DNA of 47,185 nt from Chlamydiota bacterium (GTDB lineage: Bacteria; Chlamydiota; Chlamydiia; Chlamydiales; JABDDJ01), in the NCBI GenBank assembly GCA_013287645.1, contig JABDDJ010000013.1:1-47185 (forward strand), in the 5' to 3' direction. Below the pieces are notes generated by a model, which saw only the letters and a program-made list of their open reading frames with translations, had not been told where the DNA came from and made no database searches. Of this stretch, positions 24,640-33,712 are shown in pieces; within the stretch, counting starts at the first letter, position 1; each line of letters starts with the position of its first letter. A program made the position numbers and the translations under genes.

Positions 24640-26235
24640 ATGTCATCCTTTTTTCCGAACTCACCAGCCTCACCATTTAGCGGGGCTAGCCCAGTAGAAC
24701 TTCATCTAAAAACTGATAATTTTAGTGAAAACGAAGGAATAGCGCTTTTAAGAGATGAAAATGAAAATTTGACAACCCTTAAATTTCGAGTAGAGAGACC
24801 TTGGCGCGATGTATTTCATCTCTCGTCTTACACAGAGGTGATCATTGAAAAGGAAAATCCGCAGGGGAGGATAGAAAAACTTAAGGTTTATATACAGTCA
24901 GATGAGTTAAATGCCCTTCAAAACGATTCCATTACAAAAGTATTTTTCTATACAACTGGGGGTGAACGTGCTCCTTCAATGGAAAAGCCACCCATAAAAG
25001 AGTCGACCCCTCCTCCTCAGCAACAAACCGCAGCCTCAGCAGCCTCCACTTCTTCGGCAGTGCCTCCAGCTGCAGCAACTTCCTCTTCTTCGACAGTGCC
25101 GCCAGCTGCTGCTCCAGAACAAAAACCAGCAGAACCTAAATTGGACCGTGAAGAAAGAGTCCAGCGAGACGTTGATGCCTATAGGGCTAAAAATTATGAT
25201 CTTGAACATGGCCTTTATACAAATGAAGAAGAAGTGCTCACTAGCCTAAAAAATAGACAAGATGAGGCAGATGAACAGATGAAAAATGAAAAGGAGGGCA
25301 GAATAGTCATCGATGAAAACACGGAAACAAAATATCAAGGCTTTTTAAGAAGGAAAGTAGAAGAATTAACGATTCACCCAGCAAATCCCGCTGATAGCGG
25401 AGAAATTGGCGGCATTCCTTTCCATCTTGCTACGATCCAAGGACGTAAACCAGAGCAGCAGGATTTTAGTCTTGTCAAAGAGATTACTATTCAATTAGGA
25501 GATGGCAAGGAGTATAAAGCTCAACTATTTGGAGTGTTTGATGGCCATGGATTAAGAGATGATGCTGCAAAGTTTGTAGCAGCTAATACTGATAGCTACT
25601 TAAAAGCAAATTTAGAAAAATTTAATAAAGATGGATTGTCTAAATTAGGGATAGAGAATGCCCTTAAGCAAACTTATATTGATTTAGATGATAAATATTT
25701 TGAACTTACCCGCACAGAACGGTACACCTATACAGAATTATCTGGAACTACAGTCAATCTAACCATGGTATTAAATGGGCAGCTTTGGGATGCAAATATT
25801 GGAGATACCCGTGCAATAAAGTGTACATCCGGGGAGACTAGACAAATTTCTGAAGATTCAAAACCGACGAATCCCCATGCGCAAAAGGGCATTGAAAAAC
25901 GAGGAGGCAAAACTGATGGACGTCGGGTTGAACCCATATCTAAAGATACCTCAGGGGATATTGGAGTCACGAGAGCTGTAGGAGACCCTGAATATCCTCT
26001 TTCCGCTCGTTGCAAGATCACGTGTCATGATATTGAATTTAAAGATAATGAAAGTATCTGGGTATTGATAGCTTGTGACGGCTTATGGGATGTCTGTTCC
26101 TCTAAACAAGCAGCAGAATTTTTATTAAAGTACAAAAATGAGGCTCATGTCAAACTCATTAAAGGTGCTTTCGTAAGCGGATCCACAGATAATATTACCA
26201 TACTAACCTTTGAGTTGAAGCCTCCTGTAAAATAG
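24640..26235 (+). CDS. Eukaryote-type PP2C protein phosphatase, candidate secreted effector
   Basis: The 531-residue protein has no Sec signal. The Ser/Pro-rich start (MSSFFPNSPASPFSGASP) and a small beta-rich region (to about 112) precede an Ala/Pro/Ser linker (about 113-165), a charged helical stretch, and a PP2C catalytic domain from about 255. Metal-binding motifs are QQD at 273-275, VFDGHG at 299-304, SGTT at 368-371, NIGDTRA at 386-392, GVTRAVGDPEYP at 442-453, ACDGLWD at 478-484 and TDNIT at 516-520. All key Asp residues are present, so it should be an active Ser/Thr phosphatase. The N-terminus resembles type III effectors (inference). AAAGGGGG precedes the ATG. Confidence 0.88.
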   Translation: MSSFFPNSPASPFSGASPVELHLKTDNFSENEGIALLRDENENLTTLKFRVERPWRDVFHLSSYTEVIIEKENPQGRIEKLKVYIQSDELNALQNDSITKVFFYTTGGERAPSMEKPPIKESTPPPQQQTAASAASTSSAVPPAAATSSSSTVPPAAAPEQKPAEPKLDREERVQRDVDAYRAKNYDLEHGLYTNEEEVLTSLKNRQDEADEQMKNEKEGRIVIDENTETKYQGFLRRKVEELTIHPANPADSGEIGGIPFHLATIQGRKPEQQDFSLVKEITIQLGDGKEYKAQLFGVFDGHGLRDDAAKFVAANTDSYLKANLEKFNKDGLSKLGIENALKQTYIDLDDKYFELTRTERYTYTELSGTTVNLTMVLNGQLWDANIGDTRAIKCTSGETRQISEDSKPTNPHAQKGIEKRGGKTDGRRVEPISKDTSGDIGVTRAVGDPEYPLSARCKITCHDIEFKDNESIWVLIACDGLWDVCSSKQAAEFLLKYKNEAHVKLIKGAFVSGSTDNITILTFELKPPVK

Positions 26236-26261
26236 GATAAATGGGTTGTTACGCTCAAAAC

Positions 26262-27320
26262 TCAGGTTAAAATACTTTCGGCGATCCTAGTTCCGATTTC
26301 ATCGGTTGATGCAAGGGCCATCCCATTTGACCAAATATCTTTGGTGCGGAGTCCTGCATCTAATACCGCTGCTACTGCATGACGTATTTTAAATGCTAGG
26401 TCTGCAGAGTCACAAGAAGTTTCCAGCATCATAGCTACACTTAAGATCATTCCAATAGGATTAGCAATACCCATTCCGGCAATGTCAGGTGCACTTCCAT
26501 GAATAGGTTCATACAATGCATGTTTTATTCCAAGAGACGCTGAAGGCAATAGACCCAAAGAACCGGACAATACAGCGGCTTCATCTGAAAGTATATCCCC
26601 AAACATATTTGGCGTTAAAATAACGTCAAAATCGGCAGGTCTTTTGATGATTTGCATTGCAGCATTGTCGACATACATATGACTCAAAGCAATATCTTTA
26701 TAGTCGCGATGGACTTCTTCAACAATTTCACGCCAAAGTACCATGGCTTCTAATACATTTGATTTATCGATGGAGCAAAGTTTTTTTTTGCGGTTTCTAG
26801 CCAATGTAAATCCTGTATGAGCTATCCGTTTTATTTCTTCCTCCGAGTAAATCATGGTATTAAAAGCTATTCGAGACCCTTTTTCTACACGATAACCGCG
26901 AGGGGTGCCAAAATAAAGGTCCCCTGTTAACTCGCGCACAACTACAAAGGAGACGTCCTTCAACAAAGAAGGCTTCAATGGAGATAGATCAATCAGTGAT
27001 TTCCAAATATCAACGGGCCTGATATTGGCATATAGACCTAAAGCTTTGCGAATAGCAAGAAGTCCTTTTTCGGGGCGATTTTCTGAAGAAAGGGAGTCCC
27101 ATTTAGGCCCTCCCACAGCTCCCAAAAGCACAGCATCAGCTTTCGTGGACTGTTTTAGTGTGATTTCGGGGAAAGGGTTGCCAAATTTGTCTATGGCAGC
27201 CCCGCCAATATAGCCTTCTTCGCATTCAAATAAATTTGGAAAGCATGCGAGCACTTTTTTGGCTTGCTCCATAATTTCAGGGCCGATCCCATCTCCAGGC
27301 AATAGCAATATTTTTTTCAT
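26262..27320 (-). CDS. leuB: 3-isopropylmalate dehydrogenase
   Basis: The 352-residue enzyme oxidises and decarboxylates 3-isopropylmalate with NAD, the third step of leucine synthesis. It shows [16 protein letters not shown] at the start, [15 protein letters not shown] near 127, the catalytic Lys and Tyr regions ([16 protein letters not shown] near 192), [18 protein letters not shown] near 229 and [18 protein letters not shown] near 270. Length is normal. ATG overlaps the leuD stop by four bases (ATGA). Last gene of the leu operon, convergent with the PP2C gene across 26 bp. Confidence 0.96.
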   Translation of the reverse strand: MKKILLLPGDGIGPEIMEQAKKVLACFPNLFECEEGYIGGAAIDKFGNPFPEITLKQSTKADAVLLGAVGGPKWDSLSSENRPEKGLLAIRKALGLYANIRPVDIWKSLIDLSPLKPSLLKDVSFVVVRELTGDLYFGTPRGYRVEKGSRIAFNTMIYSEEEIKRIAHTGFTLARNRKKKLCSIDKSNVLEAMVLWREIVEEVHRDYKDIALSHMYVDNAAMQIIKRPADFDVILTPNMFGDILSDEAAVLSGSLGLLPSASLGIKHALYEPIHGSAPDIAGMGIANPIGMILSVAMMLETSCDSADLAFKIRHAVAAVLDAGLRTKDIWSNGMALASTDEIGTRIAESILT

Positions 27321-27910
27321 GATTTACTTCCAATTAACCAAGGGAATTTTTCAAAATGTTTTTTTTCAAAAGCTGAAATATTAGATTTATATTCCAATAC
27401 TTTTTCAATATCATCGAGACCGTTGAGCAAAACGGTTTTGCGATGTTCGTCTAATGCAAAATAAAAAGTATGTTTATTCGCTTTAACAGTCTGTTCTTCA
27501 AGATTGATAGTAAGATCAGAATAGTGAATTAAAGTTTGTATATCATCCTGAGATAATTTGATTGGCAATATCCCGTTTTTAAAACAATTATTATAAAATA
27601 TATCCGCAAAACTCGGAGCAATGACAGCTTTGATCCCAAAATCAAGCAGTGCCCATGGAGCATGCTCTCGACTGGAACCACATCCAAAATTTTCTCCGGC
27701 TATGAGAATTTTAGTATCGGGCTGCTGATTTAGAATGAAGTCTTCAATGATTTCCTCATTTCGATCATAACGCATTTCTGCAAATAGATACTTGCCTAGT
27801 CCAGTGCGTTTAATTGTTTTTAAGTATTGTTTGGGAATTATCATATCTGTATCGATATTCGATAACTTTAGATAGGCAATTTGTCCAGTTAAAATAGTAA
27901 ATTTTTCCAT
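27317..27910 (-). CDS. leuD: 3-isopropylmalate dehydratase small subunit
   Basis: The 197-residue small subunit of isopropylmalate isomerase carries [22 protein letters not shown] near 18, the [23 protein letters not shown] block near 74 and [17 protein letters not shown] near 101. Length is that of the bacterial LeuD type paired with the long LeuC. It forms a heterodimer with the product of the gene seven bases upstream and precedes leuB with overlapping stop and start. Confidence 0.96.
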   Translation of the reverse strand: MEKFTILTGQIAYLKLSNIDTDMIIPKQYLKTIKRTGLGKYLFAEMRYDRNEEIIEDFILNQQPDTKILIAGENFGCGSSREHAPWALLDFGIKAVIAPSFADIFYNNCFKNGILPIKLSQDDIQTLIHYSDLTINLEEQTVKANKHTFYFALDEHRKTVLLNGLDDIEKVLEYKSNISAFEKKHFEKFPWLIGSKS

Positions 27911-27917
27911 GGTTTCC

Positions 27918-29339
27918 TCACATCACCTTTCTAACGTCTATTATATGTCCTGTGATAGCAGCGGCAGCGGCCATAATAGGACTCATTAAGTGAGAGCGAC
28001 CTCCTCGCCCTTGGCGACCTTCAAAATTACGGTTAGAGGTCGTAGCACAATGTTCTCCAGGTTCAAGACGATCAGCATTCATCGCAAGACACATCGAACA
28101 ACCGGGCTCACGCCATTCAAAACCCGCTTCTTTAAAAATCTGATCCAGCCCTTCTTGTTCCGCGGCTTCTTTAACAAGTCCGGATCCTGGAACAACCAGG
28201 GCGCGTTTAACAGAAGTGGCAACTTTGTGTCCCTTTACTATCGAAGCTGCTGCACGTAAATCTTCGATCCTTGAATTAGTACAAGATCCTATGAAAACCT
28301 GATCGATTTTAATACCCTCTAAGGGGGTTCCAGGCTTTAATCCCATATAGTCTAAAGCGCGGGCAACTGAGGCTTGTTTTACAAAGTCGGGTTTCCCATC
28401 TAAATCTAAAATAGATTCTGGATCGGGAACTCGATCCGTGATCGGACCTCCCATTTCAGGGTTTGTACCCCAAGTAACATAAGGAATAATGTTCTCTGCA
28501 TGAAGCTTGATCTCTTCATCAAAATAACTCGCATTATCTGAGTAAAGTGTTTTCCAATAAGCTTTTGCTTGATCCCATAATGTGCCGGATGGGGTCATAG
28601 GGCGCCCATGTAAATAATTAAAGGTTGTTTCATCGGGTGCAATTAATCCGGCTCGAGCTCCGGCTTCAATTGACATATTGCAAATGCTCATGCGAGCCTC
28701 CATTGTCAAATGACGGATTGCTGAGCCAGCAAACTCTATGACATGGCCTGTGCCTCCTGCAATGCCAATGCGCGCGATGATATATAAAATCAGGTCTTTG
28801 GAAGTCACTCCAGGTGCTAAAATGCCATCAACCCAAATACGCATATTTTTAGATTTTTTCATGATGAGCGTTTGAGTGGCAAATACCTGTTCAATTTCAC
28901 TCGTGCCTATTCCAAATGCTAAGGATCCAAAAGCCCCATGAGTAGACGTATGGCTATCTCCACAAACCATTGTAATGCCTGGCAAAGTAAAGCCCTGCTC
29001 TGGACCAATAATATGGACAATGCCCTGTCTTTTATCCTTGATGCCAAAGTATTTTAAGAAATTTTTCTGGCAGTTTTCGTCTAGTGTTTCCACTTGGATT
29101 TTCGATTCAGGATCATCAATTCCTTTATCTCGATGCAATGTGGGCACATTGTGGTCAACAGTAGCAAGAATGCTGCTTGGTCTATGCAGTTTGCGTCTCC
29201 CAAGCTCTAATCCTTCAAATGCTTGAGGACTAGTGACTTCATGCACCATATGGCGGTCAATATAAAATAGAAAGGTTCCATCATCAAAAGAATGGACGAC
29301 ATGATCATCCCAAATTTTGTCATAAAGCGTTTTAGTCAT
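27918..29339 (-). CDS. leuC: 3-isopropylmalate dehydratase large subunit
   Basis: The 473-residue Fe-S enzyme of the aconitase superfamily carries [24 protein letters not shown] near 129, [16 protein letters not shown] near 346 and [19 protein letters not shown] near 406. The Cys residues of the last two motifs bind the 4Fe-4S cluster. Length is full. The first eight bases overlap the end of ilvE, implying translational coupling. Confidence 0.97.
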   Translation of the reverse strand: MTKTLYDKIWDDHVVHSFDDGTFLFYIDRHMVHEVTSPQAFEGLELGRRKLHRPSSILATVDHNVPTLHRDKGIDDPESKIQVETLDENCQKNFLKYFGIKDKRQGIVHIIGPEQGFTLPGITMVCGDSHTSTHGAFGSLAFGIGTSEIEQVFATQTLIMKKSKNMRIWVDGILAPGVTSKDLILYIIARIGIAGGTGHVIEFAGSAIRHLTMEARMSICNMSIEAGARAGLIAPDETTFNYLHGRPMTPSGTLWDQAKAYWKTLYSDNASYFDEEIKLHAENIIPYVTWGTNPEMGGPITDRVPDPESILDLDGKPDFVKQASVARALDYMGLKPGTPLEGIKIDQVFIGSCTNSRIEDLRAAASIVKGHKVATSVKRALVVPGSGLVKEAAEQEGLDQIFKEAGFEWREPGCSMCLAMNADRLEPGEHCATTSNRNFEGRQGRGGRSHLMSPIMAAAAAITGHIIDVRKVM

Positions 29340-30198
29340 CGATACCCCTCGTAACTAAATTTCTGTATTTACCCGCTAAGAATTGCGTGATAGAACCTTG
29401 TTCAAATTCTTGTTCACCAATTTGAATAACAGGCTGCACTTCTGCAGCAGAACCGGTAACAAAGACCTCATCTGCTAATAAAATTTCCGGGGGCAAGATA
29501 TGCTTTTCAACCAATGGAATATGAGAAGTTCGAGCTAATTCAATAATAGTCTTACGCGTGATTCCATTTAAAAAACAATCAGCAATAGGAGTATACAAAA
29601 TCCCATTTTTTACCATAAAGACATTGGCGCCCGTACATTCTGCGATATAGCCCCGATAATCTAACATGAGGGCATCATGGAATCCTAGCAATTCTGCTTT
29701 GTTTTTACTTAATGTACTAATGATATATTGACCATTTGCTTTCGCCTGAACAGGAGACATAGTGGGCGCTGGACGTATCCATTTTCCCCACATTAACTTA
29801 ATGCCTTTGTGGTCGGCAGGAAAATATGAATCCCACTTCCAGGCTGCTATCGCTACATGGACAGAATTGCGCAATGAAGAAACGCTAAGAGTCTCAGGTC
29901 CATACCAAGCAACTGGACGTAAGTAAGCATTGCTCAGATTATTGAGTTTCAAAAGGTTTTCTGCAGCTTGATTGAGTTCTTCAACGCCATAGGGAATTTT
30001 AAAATCTAGCATCCCAGCAGAGTCATGCAGACGCTGATGATGTTCAGTCATTTTAAAGATCTTCCCATTATAAGCACGTTCTCCTTCGAAAACTCCTGAG
30101 CCATAGTGTAAGGTATGGGTCAGGATGTGAATTTTGGCTTCTTGCCAAGGGACAAATTCACCATCTATCCAAATTGATCCACTATTTTTGTCTAACAT
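29332..30198 (-). CDS. ilvE: Branched-chain amino acid aminotransferase
   Basis: The 288-residue class IV PLP enzyme has the IlvE signatures [36 protein letters not shown] (in outline, from residue 7), RPVAWYG near 97 and the block [24 protein letters not shown] near 186. It interconverts leucine, isoleucine and valine with their 2-oxo acids. Its place inside the leu operon supplies the last step to leucine and can also make 2-oxoisovalerate from valine for LeuA. GGGAGG in the end of leuA is its ribosome-binding site; the genes are one base apart. Confidence 0.95.
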   Translation of the reverse strand: MLDKNSGSIWIDGEFVPWQEAKIHILTHTLHYGSGVFEGERAYNGKIFKMTEHHQRLHDSAGMLDFKIPYGVEELNQAAENLLKLNNLSNAYLRPVAWYGPETLSVSSLRNSVHVAIAAWKWDSYFPADHKGIKLMWGKWIRPAPTMSPVQAKANGQYIISTLSKNKAELLGFHDALMLDYRGYIAECTGANVFMVKNGILYTPIADCFLNGITRKTIIELARTSHIPLVEKHILPPEILLADEVFVTGSAAEVQPVIQIGEQEFEQGSITQFLAGKYRNLVTRGIDD

Positions 30199-30199
30199 A

Positions 30200-31708
30200 C
30201 TACTTTCCTCCCTGCACTGAGATTTTGTTCAATGCAGAAATATAAGCACGGGCTGCAGCCATAATCGTATCTGTATCTCGTGCGTGACCAGGAAAAGCAT
30301 TTCCTTCATATTCCAAGACAATATTTGCCTCTGCTTGTGCGTCAGTCCCATGAGAAATACTATGAACCTCAAAATTTAAAAGGTTTGTTTTAATATCATC
30401 TAAAACAGTGTTAATGGCTTGAAAAAGGGCATCTAAAGGTCCATCACCCTTTGCACAAGCGGTTTGCTCATGATTTTTAATCATGACGACAACTTCTGCA
30501 GAGTAATTCCCATGGTGATGCTGTTCTGTTTTAAAAGAAGAAAGGGAAATAAAAGGGTGTTGAGGCAAAGACTGTTGGTCATGAATAATGGCCATCACAT
30601 CTTCTTCAGTGACATGTTTTTTTCGGTCACATAATGCTTTAAAAGCATCGAATACTTGTTTCAATTCATCCTCGGTCAAATGGACTCCCCATTCAATAGC
30701 CTTATTTTTCAAGGCAGCACGGCCAGAATGTTTTCCTAGTACTATTTGGGATTGCACTACCCCTACAGATAAAGGAGACATAATCTCGTAAGTATTTCTA
30801 TTTTTGAGCATGCCATCTTGATGAATCCCTGATTCATGTGCAAAAGCATTGGCTCCTACTATGGCCTTATTTTTTTGAACTGAAAAACCAGTTACTGCAG
30901 ACACAAAACGAGAAGAATTATAAATTTTTCGCGTGTCAATGTTAGTTTTAAATGGGAACAGATCGGATCGAGTATTAATCGCCATGACAACTTCTTCCAT
31001 GGCAGCATTGCCGGCGCGCTCTCCAATGCCGTTTATAGTACATTCGACTTGCCGCGCACCCCCAAGGATGCCTGCTAATGAATTTGCCGTTGCTAATCCT
31101 AAATCATCGTGACAATGAACAGACAAAATGATGTTAGGAAACCGTTCTGATAAAGTGGCAATTAACCCCTGATACTCTATAGGCTGGCTATAACCAACTG
31201 TATCGGGAACATTAATCGTTTTAGCACCCGCTTGAATAGCCACTTCAATAGCTTGAATGAGGAATTTGATATCACTACGAGTGGCATCCATTGCAGACCA
31301 TTCTACGTCATCGCAAAGCGAATGCGCCAAACGCACTGATTCATCAATAACCTTTAATACCCGTTCTTCACTCATACGGAACTGATGTTCAATATGAATT
31401 TTGCTCGTTGAAATAAAAGTATGAATTCTAGGCTTTTTGGCTTTTTCCAGTGATTTTGCCGCGGCTTCGATATCAGCTTTAATAGCTCTGGATAAGCTAC
31501 AAACAGTAGCCTTTTGCACGATCTGGCAGACGGAATCAATACACTGCATATCTCCTGGGGATGCTGCCGCAAAGCCAGCTTCGATAACATCAATCCCCAT
31601 TTGATCTAACAATTCGGCAACAGCCAATTTCTCTTTTAGAGACATAGTAGCCCCAGGGGACTGCTCGCCATCTCGCAAAGTAGTATCAAAAATAATAATA
31701 TTGGACAT
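30200..31708 (-). CDS. leuA: 2-isopropylmalate synthase
   Basis: The 502-residue enzyme condenses acetyl-CoA with 2-oxoisovalerate, the committed step to leucine. Catalytic TIM-barrel motifs are DTTLRDGEQSPGATM at 8-22, HCHDDLGLATANSLAG near 199 (metal-binding HxH) and GIGERAGNAAMEEVVM near 226. HESGIHQDGMLKN near 290 is in the subdomain, and the last 130 residues are the LeuA regulatory domain, so leucine feedback inhibition is expected. AGGAG precedes ATG. First structural gene of leuA-ilvE-leuCDB, behind a leucine-rich leader. Confidence 0.97.
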   Translation of the reverse strand: MSNIIIFDTTLRDGEQSPGATMSLKEKLAVAELLDQMGIDVIEAGFAAASPGDMQCIDSVCQIVQKATVCSLSRAIKADIEAAAKSLEKAKKPRIHTFISTSKIHIEHQFRMSEERVLKVIDESVRLAHSLCDDVEWSAMDATRSDIKFLIQAIEVAIQAGAKTINVPDTVGYSQPIEYQGLIATLSERFPNIILSVHCHDDLGLATANSLAGILGGARQVECTINGIGERAGNAAMEEVVMAINTRSDLFPFKTNIDTRKIYNSSRFVSAVTGFSVQKNKAIVGANAFAHESGIHQDGMLKNRNTYEIMSPLSVGVVQSQIVLGKHSGRAALKNKAIEWGVHLTEDELKQVFDAFKALCDRKKHVTEEDVMAIIHDQQSLPQHPFISLSSFKTEQHHHGNYSAEVVVMIKNHEQTACAKGDGPLDALFQAINTVLDDIKTNLLNFEVHSISHGTDAQAEANIVLEYEGNAFPGHARDTDTIMAAARAYISALNKISVQGGK

Positions 31709-31741
31709 AATAAATCTTCTCCTAAATAGATTTTTACATCA

Positions 31742-31781
31742 AAACTAAAGCTGAAAAGCAGCTTTGTTTGAACTGTTAGTT
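31742..31781 (-). promoter_or_regulatory. Possible attenuator hairpins of the leu operon
   Basis: On the minus strand a stem of AAAGCTG with CAGCTTT (31759-31765 with 31747-31753) is extended by AAAC/GTTT around a one-base bulge and followed by a short T run. AACTAA and TTAGTT (31776-31781 and 31743-31748) could pair instead and would disrupt it. A further hairpin (CCGTC/GACGG, 31819-31832) overlaps the leader stop codon. The U tract is weak, so the exact mechanism is uncertain. Confidence 0.4.
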
Positions 31782-31822
31782 AAAAAAATAAGAATATATA
31801 GAGGCAGGGGTATTGTTTCCGT

Positions 31823-31882
31823 CTACCGACGGAGGAGAAGAGAAAGAAAAAACGAATTAAATAAAGATAAGTTATTAGTCAT
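31823..31882 (-). CDS. leuL: Leucine-rich leader peptide of the leu operon
   Basis: The 19-codon ORF encodes MTNNLSLFNSFFLSLLLRR. Six of its codons are Leu, including CTT TCT CTT CTC CTC near the end, and it stops inside a hairpin 114 bases ahead of leuA. That is the classical layout of a leader peptide whose translation senses charged tRNA-Leu. No Shine-Dalgarno sequence is visible; if the promoter given next is used, the transcript would start at or next to the ATG, so translation could be leaderless. Confidence 0.72.
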   Translation of the reverse strand: MTNNLSLFNSFFLSLLLRR

Positions 31883-31888
31883 AAACAA

Positions 31889-31918
31889 TTTGTATCACAC
31901 TAAATCATTAATATTCAA
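31889..31918 (-). promoter_or_regulatory. Candidate leu operon promoter
   Basis: On the minus strand TTGAAT (31913-31918) is followed after 18 bases by TACAAA (31889-31894), preceded by TG one base away (extended -10). The predicted start falls close to base 31882, the first base of the leader peptide. Confidence 0.4.
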
Positions 31919-31960
31919 GAAGAATTTTCGGAAGCTCTAAAAAAGTATCGTGAGCTATTT

Positions 31961-31998
31961 AAATAATAAAGGACACTTCCCTTGCGGGAAAGTGTCCT
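31961..31998 (-). terminator. Intrinsic terminator after tRNA-Leu
   Basis: AGGACACTTCCC (31970-31981) and GGGAAAGTGTCCT (31986-31998) form a near-perfect 12-bp stem with a four-base loop. On the minus strand it is followed by TTATTATTT and begins four bases after the tRNA. It should separate the tRNA from the leu operon. Confidence 0.9.
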
Positions 31999-32002
31999 GG
32001 GA

Positions 32003-32084
32003 TGCCCAGAATAGGACTCGAACCTACACACCTTACGGCACTAGATCCTAAGTCTAGCGTGTCTACCAATTCCACCATCTGGGC
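32003..32084 (-). tRNA. tRNA-Leu (UAG)
   Basis: An 82-base cloverleaf with seven-bp acceptor GCCCAGA/TCTGGGC, discriminator A, anticodon stem CTAGA/TCTAG around loop CTTAGGA (anticodon UAG), a long variable arm (TGCCGTAAGGTGTG) as in class II leucine tRNAs, and TTCGAGT in the T loop. CCA is not encoded. It reads CUN codons. Confidence 0.96.
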
Positions 32085-32188
32085 GAAGCTCTTGTACTAT
32101 GTCTGAGTGGTGAAAAAAAAGCAAGCGAGAAAATTTATTCAATCTTAATACTCCTTAGTTAAAATTATATTTTACATCTGGAGCAAGT

Positions 32189-33601
32189 ATGAAAAAAAGT
32201 AGCTATATTCTATTTTTTATTAGCCTATCACTCTTTCTAGGGATAATCACCTTTTTGGCCATTTACTTCACCTCAGATTATTGTGGAGTGCAATGCGAAA
32301 TTCCTCCTTTAAGTACCTCAGACGAGATCCAGTCTGAAGAGCTTGCTAATGTCCAACTTGCACCTAAAATGTACACTTTAAGCAATGGAATGAAGCTTGA
32401 AGTACTTCATACGCCCTTTGAAAAGGGGGAAACGTTTGTTCGTATTCTTTCGTTGCATGGTTTTGGAGACGAAAGTCCTGAAAAACGTGCCTCTGATGAG
32501 CTATCCATTGATATCGCTTGGGAATCAGGAATTGCGGGCAAAAATTCTGACCAGATTTCGGCCATGCTTTATGAGCAGGGTATAGAGCTAATTTTAAAAG
32601 TCTATCCTTTTTATACAAAGATTGAAGCTTCACTTCCGAGTGATAAGATCGATTTTTTTGGGTCGCTAGTAGCTACATTTCTTAAAAGCGCTCATGTGTC
32701 CAAAGAGGGTACTGAAGCAGTCAAAGCAAAGATAGCTCGTCATATTGAAGAGAGGACTCAAGCGCGTAAGAATGATTTTGATGAGATGTTTAGAAAGTTT
32801 ATGTTTCCTCATGAAGAGGAGCTGCACGCCTTAAAATTATCAGACCTTAATAAGCTGAATGCGGAGGATGCCGATGCATTTATCCACCAAATTGGAGCGG
32901 ATCCTAAAAAATTTCTTATTATTGTGGTAGGCGATGTCAATGCTGAGGAAGTGCATGCCTCATTCGAAAAGCAGTTAGGGGGCTGGAAATCTGAAGTTAA
33001 ACCAAAAGAAACACTCTTTAACGAACAGTCGATTTTTAAATCTGAGAAAGACAAGAAATTTGAATTCCCTCTGCAGCAGAGAGGGGATGCTGTGATCAAA
33101 ATTGTGTGTCCCATCAAATCACCTGAAGATAGTGAAGCGATGTCTACAATAGAATTTGTGACCTATTTGATTGAGGACCGTCTTAAAACCTTATTGAGTA
33201 ATAAGACGGGAAGTTCATTAGGAGTAGATGTCAGTTACGAATTCCCATTCTATCCTCACTTATCTCCTGCCAACATATCCGTGCAATTGATGGTTGATCC
33301 CTCCGAAAAAGAGGAGATGATTCAATTGGTTTTAGACAATATGCGGAGCCTAAAAGCTGATGGTATAAAGTTAGAAGAGGTAGCAGCGGTCCATCGCTAT
33401 TTTAGACAATCGGACGAGTACTGGCGCAGCAGCAATGAATATTGGTTAGATATTTTGAGTAACTATGGGATGTGGAACTGGTCAGTGAATAAATTTTTTG
33501 ATAATGATCCGTTACTAAAAGTCACTCCCAAACAGGTCTCTGATGTCGTCGAGTCTTTAGACTTCAACGCCTATTCCATCCTGATGGGAAATCCTAAATA
33601 A
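32189..33601 (+). CDS. Membrane-anchored M16 (insulinase-fold) protein lacking the zinc motif
   Basis: The 470-residue protein has one N-terminal membrane segment (about 6-28), then two domains resembling M16 peptidase halves. YTLSNGMKLEVLHTPFEKGETFVRILSLHGFGDES matches the usual start of the first domain (shown in part), and VGDVNAEEVHASFEKQLGGWK near 240 matches the end of one M16 domain. The HxxEH zinc-binding box expected near residue 95-105 is absent (ASDELSIDIAWESG lies there), so it is probably a non-catalytic partner or scaffold. It faces the periplasm if the anchor is correct. A palindromic repeat follows between it and ftsK. Confidence 0.68.
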   Translation: MKKSSYILFFISLSLFLGIITFLAIYFTSDYCGVQCEIPPLSTSDEIQSEELANVQLAPKMYTLSNGMKLEVLHTPFEKGETFVRILSLHGFGDESPEKRASDELSIDIAWESGIAGKNSDQISAMLYEQGIELILKVYPFYTKIEASLPSDKIDFFGSLVATFLKSAHVSKEGTEAVKAKIARHIEERTQARKNDFDEMFRKFMFPHEEELHALKLSDLNKLNAEDADAFIHQIGADPKKFLIIVVGDVNAEEVHASFEKQLGGWKSEVKPKETLFNEQSIFKSEKDKKFEFPLQQRGDAVIKIVCPIKSPEDSEAMSTIEFVTYLIEDRLKTLLSNKTGSSLGVDVSYEFPFYPHLSPANISVQLMVDPSEKEEMIQLVLDNMRSLKADGIKLEEVAAVHRYFRQSDEYWRSSNEYWLDILSNYGMWNWSVNKFFDNDPLLKVTPKQVSDVVESLDFNAYSILMGNPK

Positions 33602-33622
33602 CTTACCTTTTGCAAAATATTT

Positions 33623-33712
33623 TTTAACGCGAAGATCGCGAAGATTATTTAAACGCAAAGGCGCAAAGCCGCAAAGAAATAATCTTTGCGGCTTTGCGCC
33701 TTTGCGTTTAAT
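33623..33712. repeat. CGCAAAG-type palindromic repeat, copy 3
   Basis: Left arm 33623-33676 includes an outer CGCGAAGATCGCGAAG part and the inner TTAAACGCAAAGGCGCAAAG part; right arm 33684-33712 complements only the inner part. The ftsK stop codon (33708-33710) lies in the last bases of the right arm. It sits between convergent genes. Confidence 0.9.

Noticed and set aside
31781..31791. A-rich run as the U tract of a leu attenuator terminator.
   Set aside because: No stem precedes this run on the minus strand; the hairpin lies after it.
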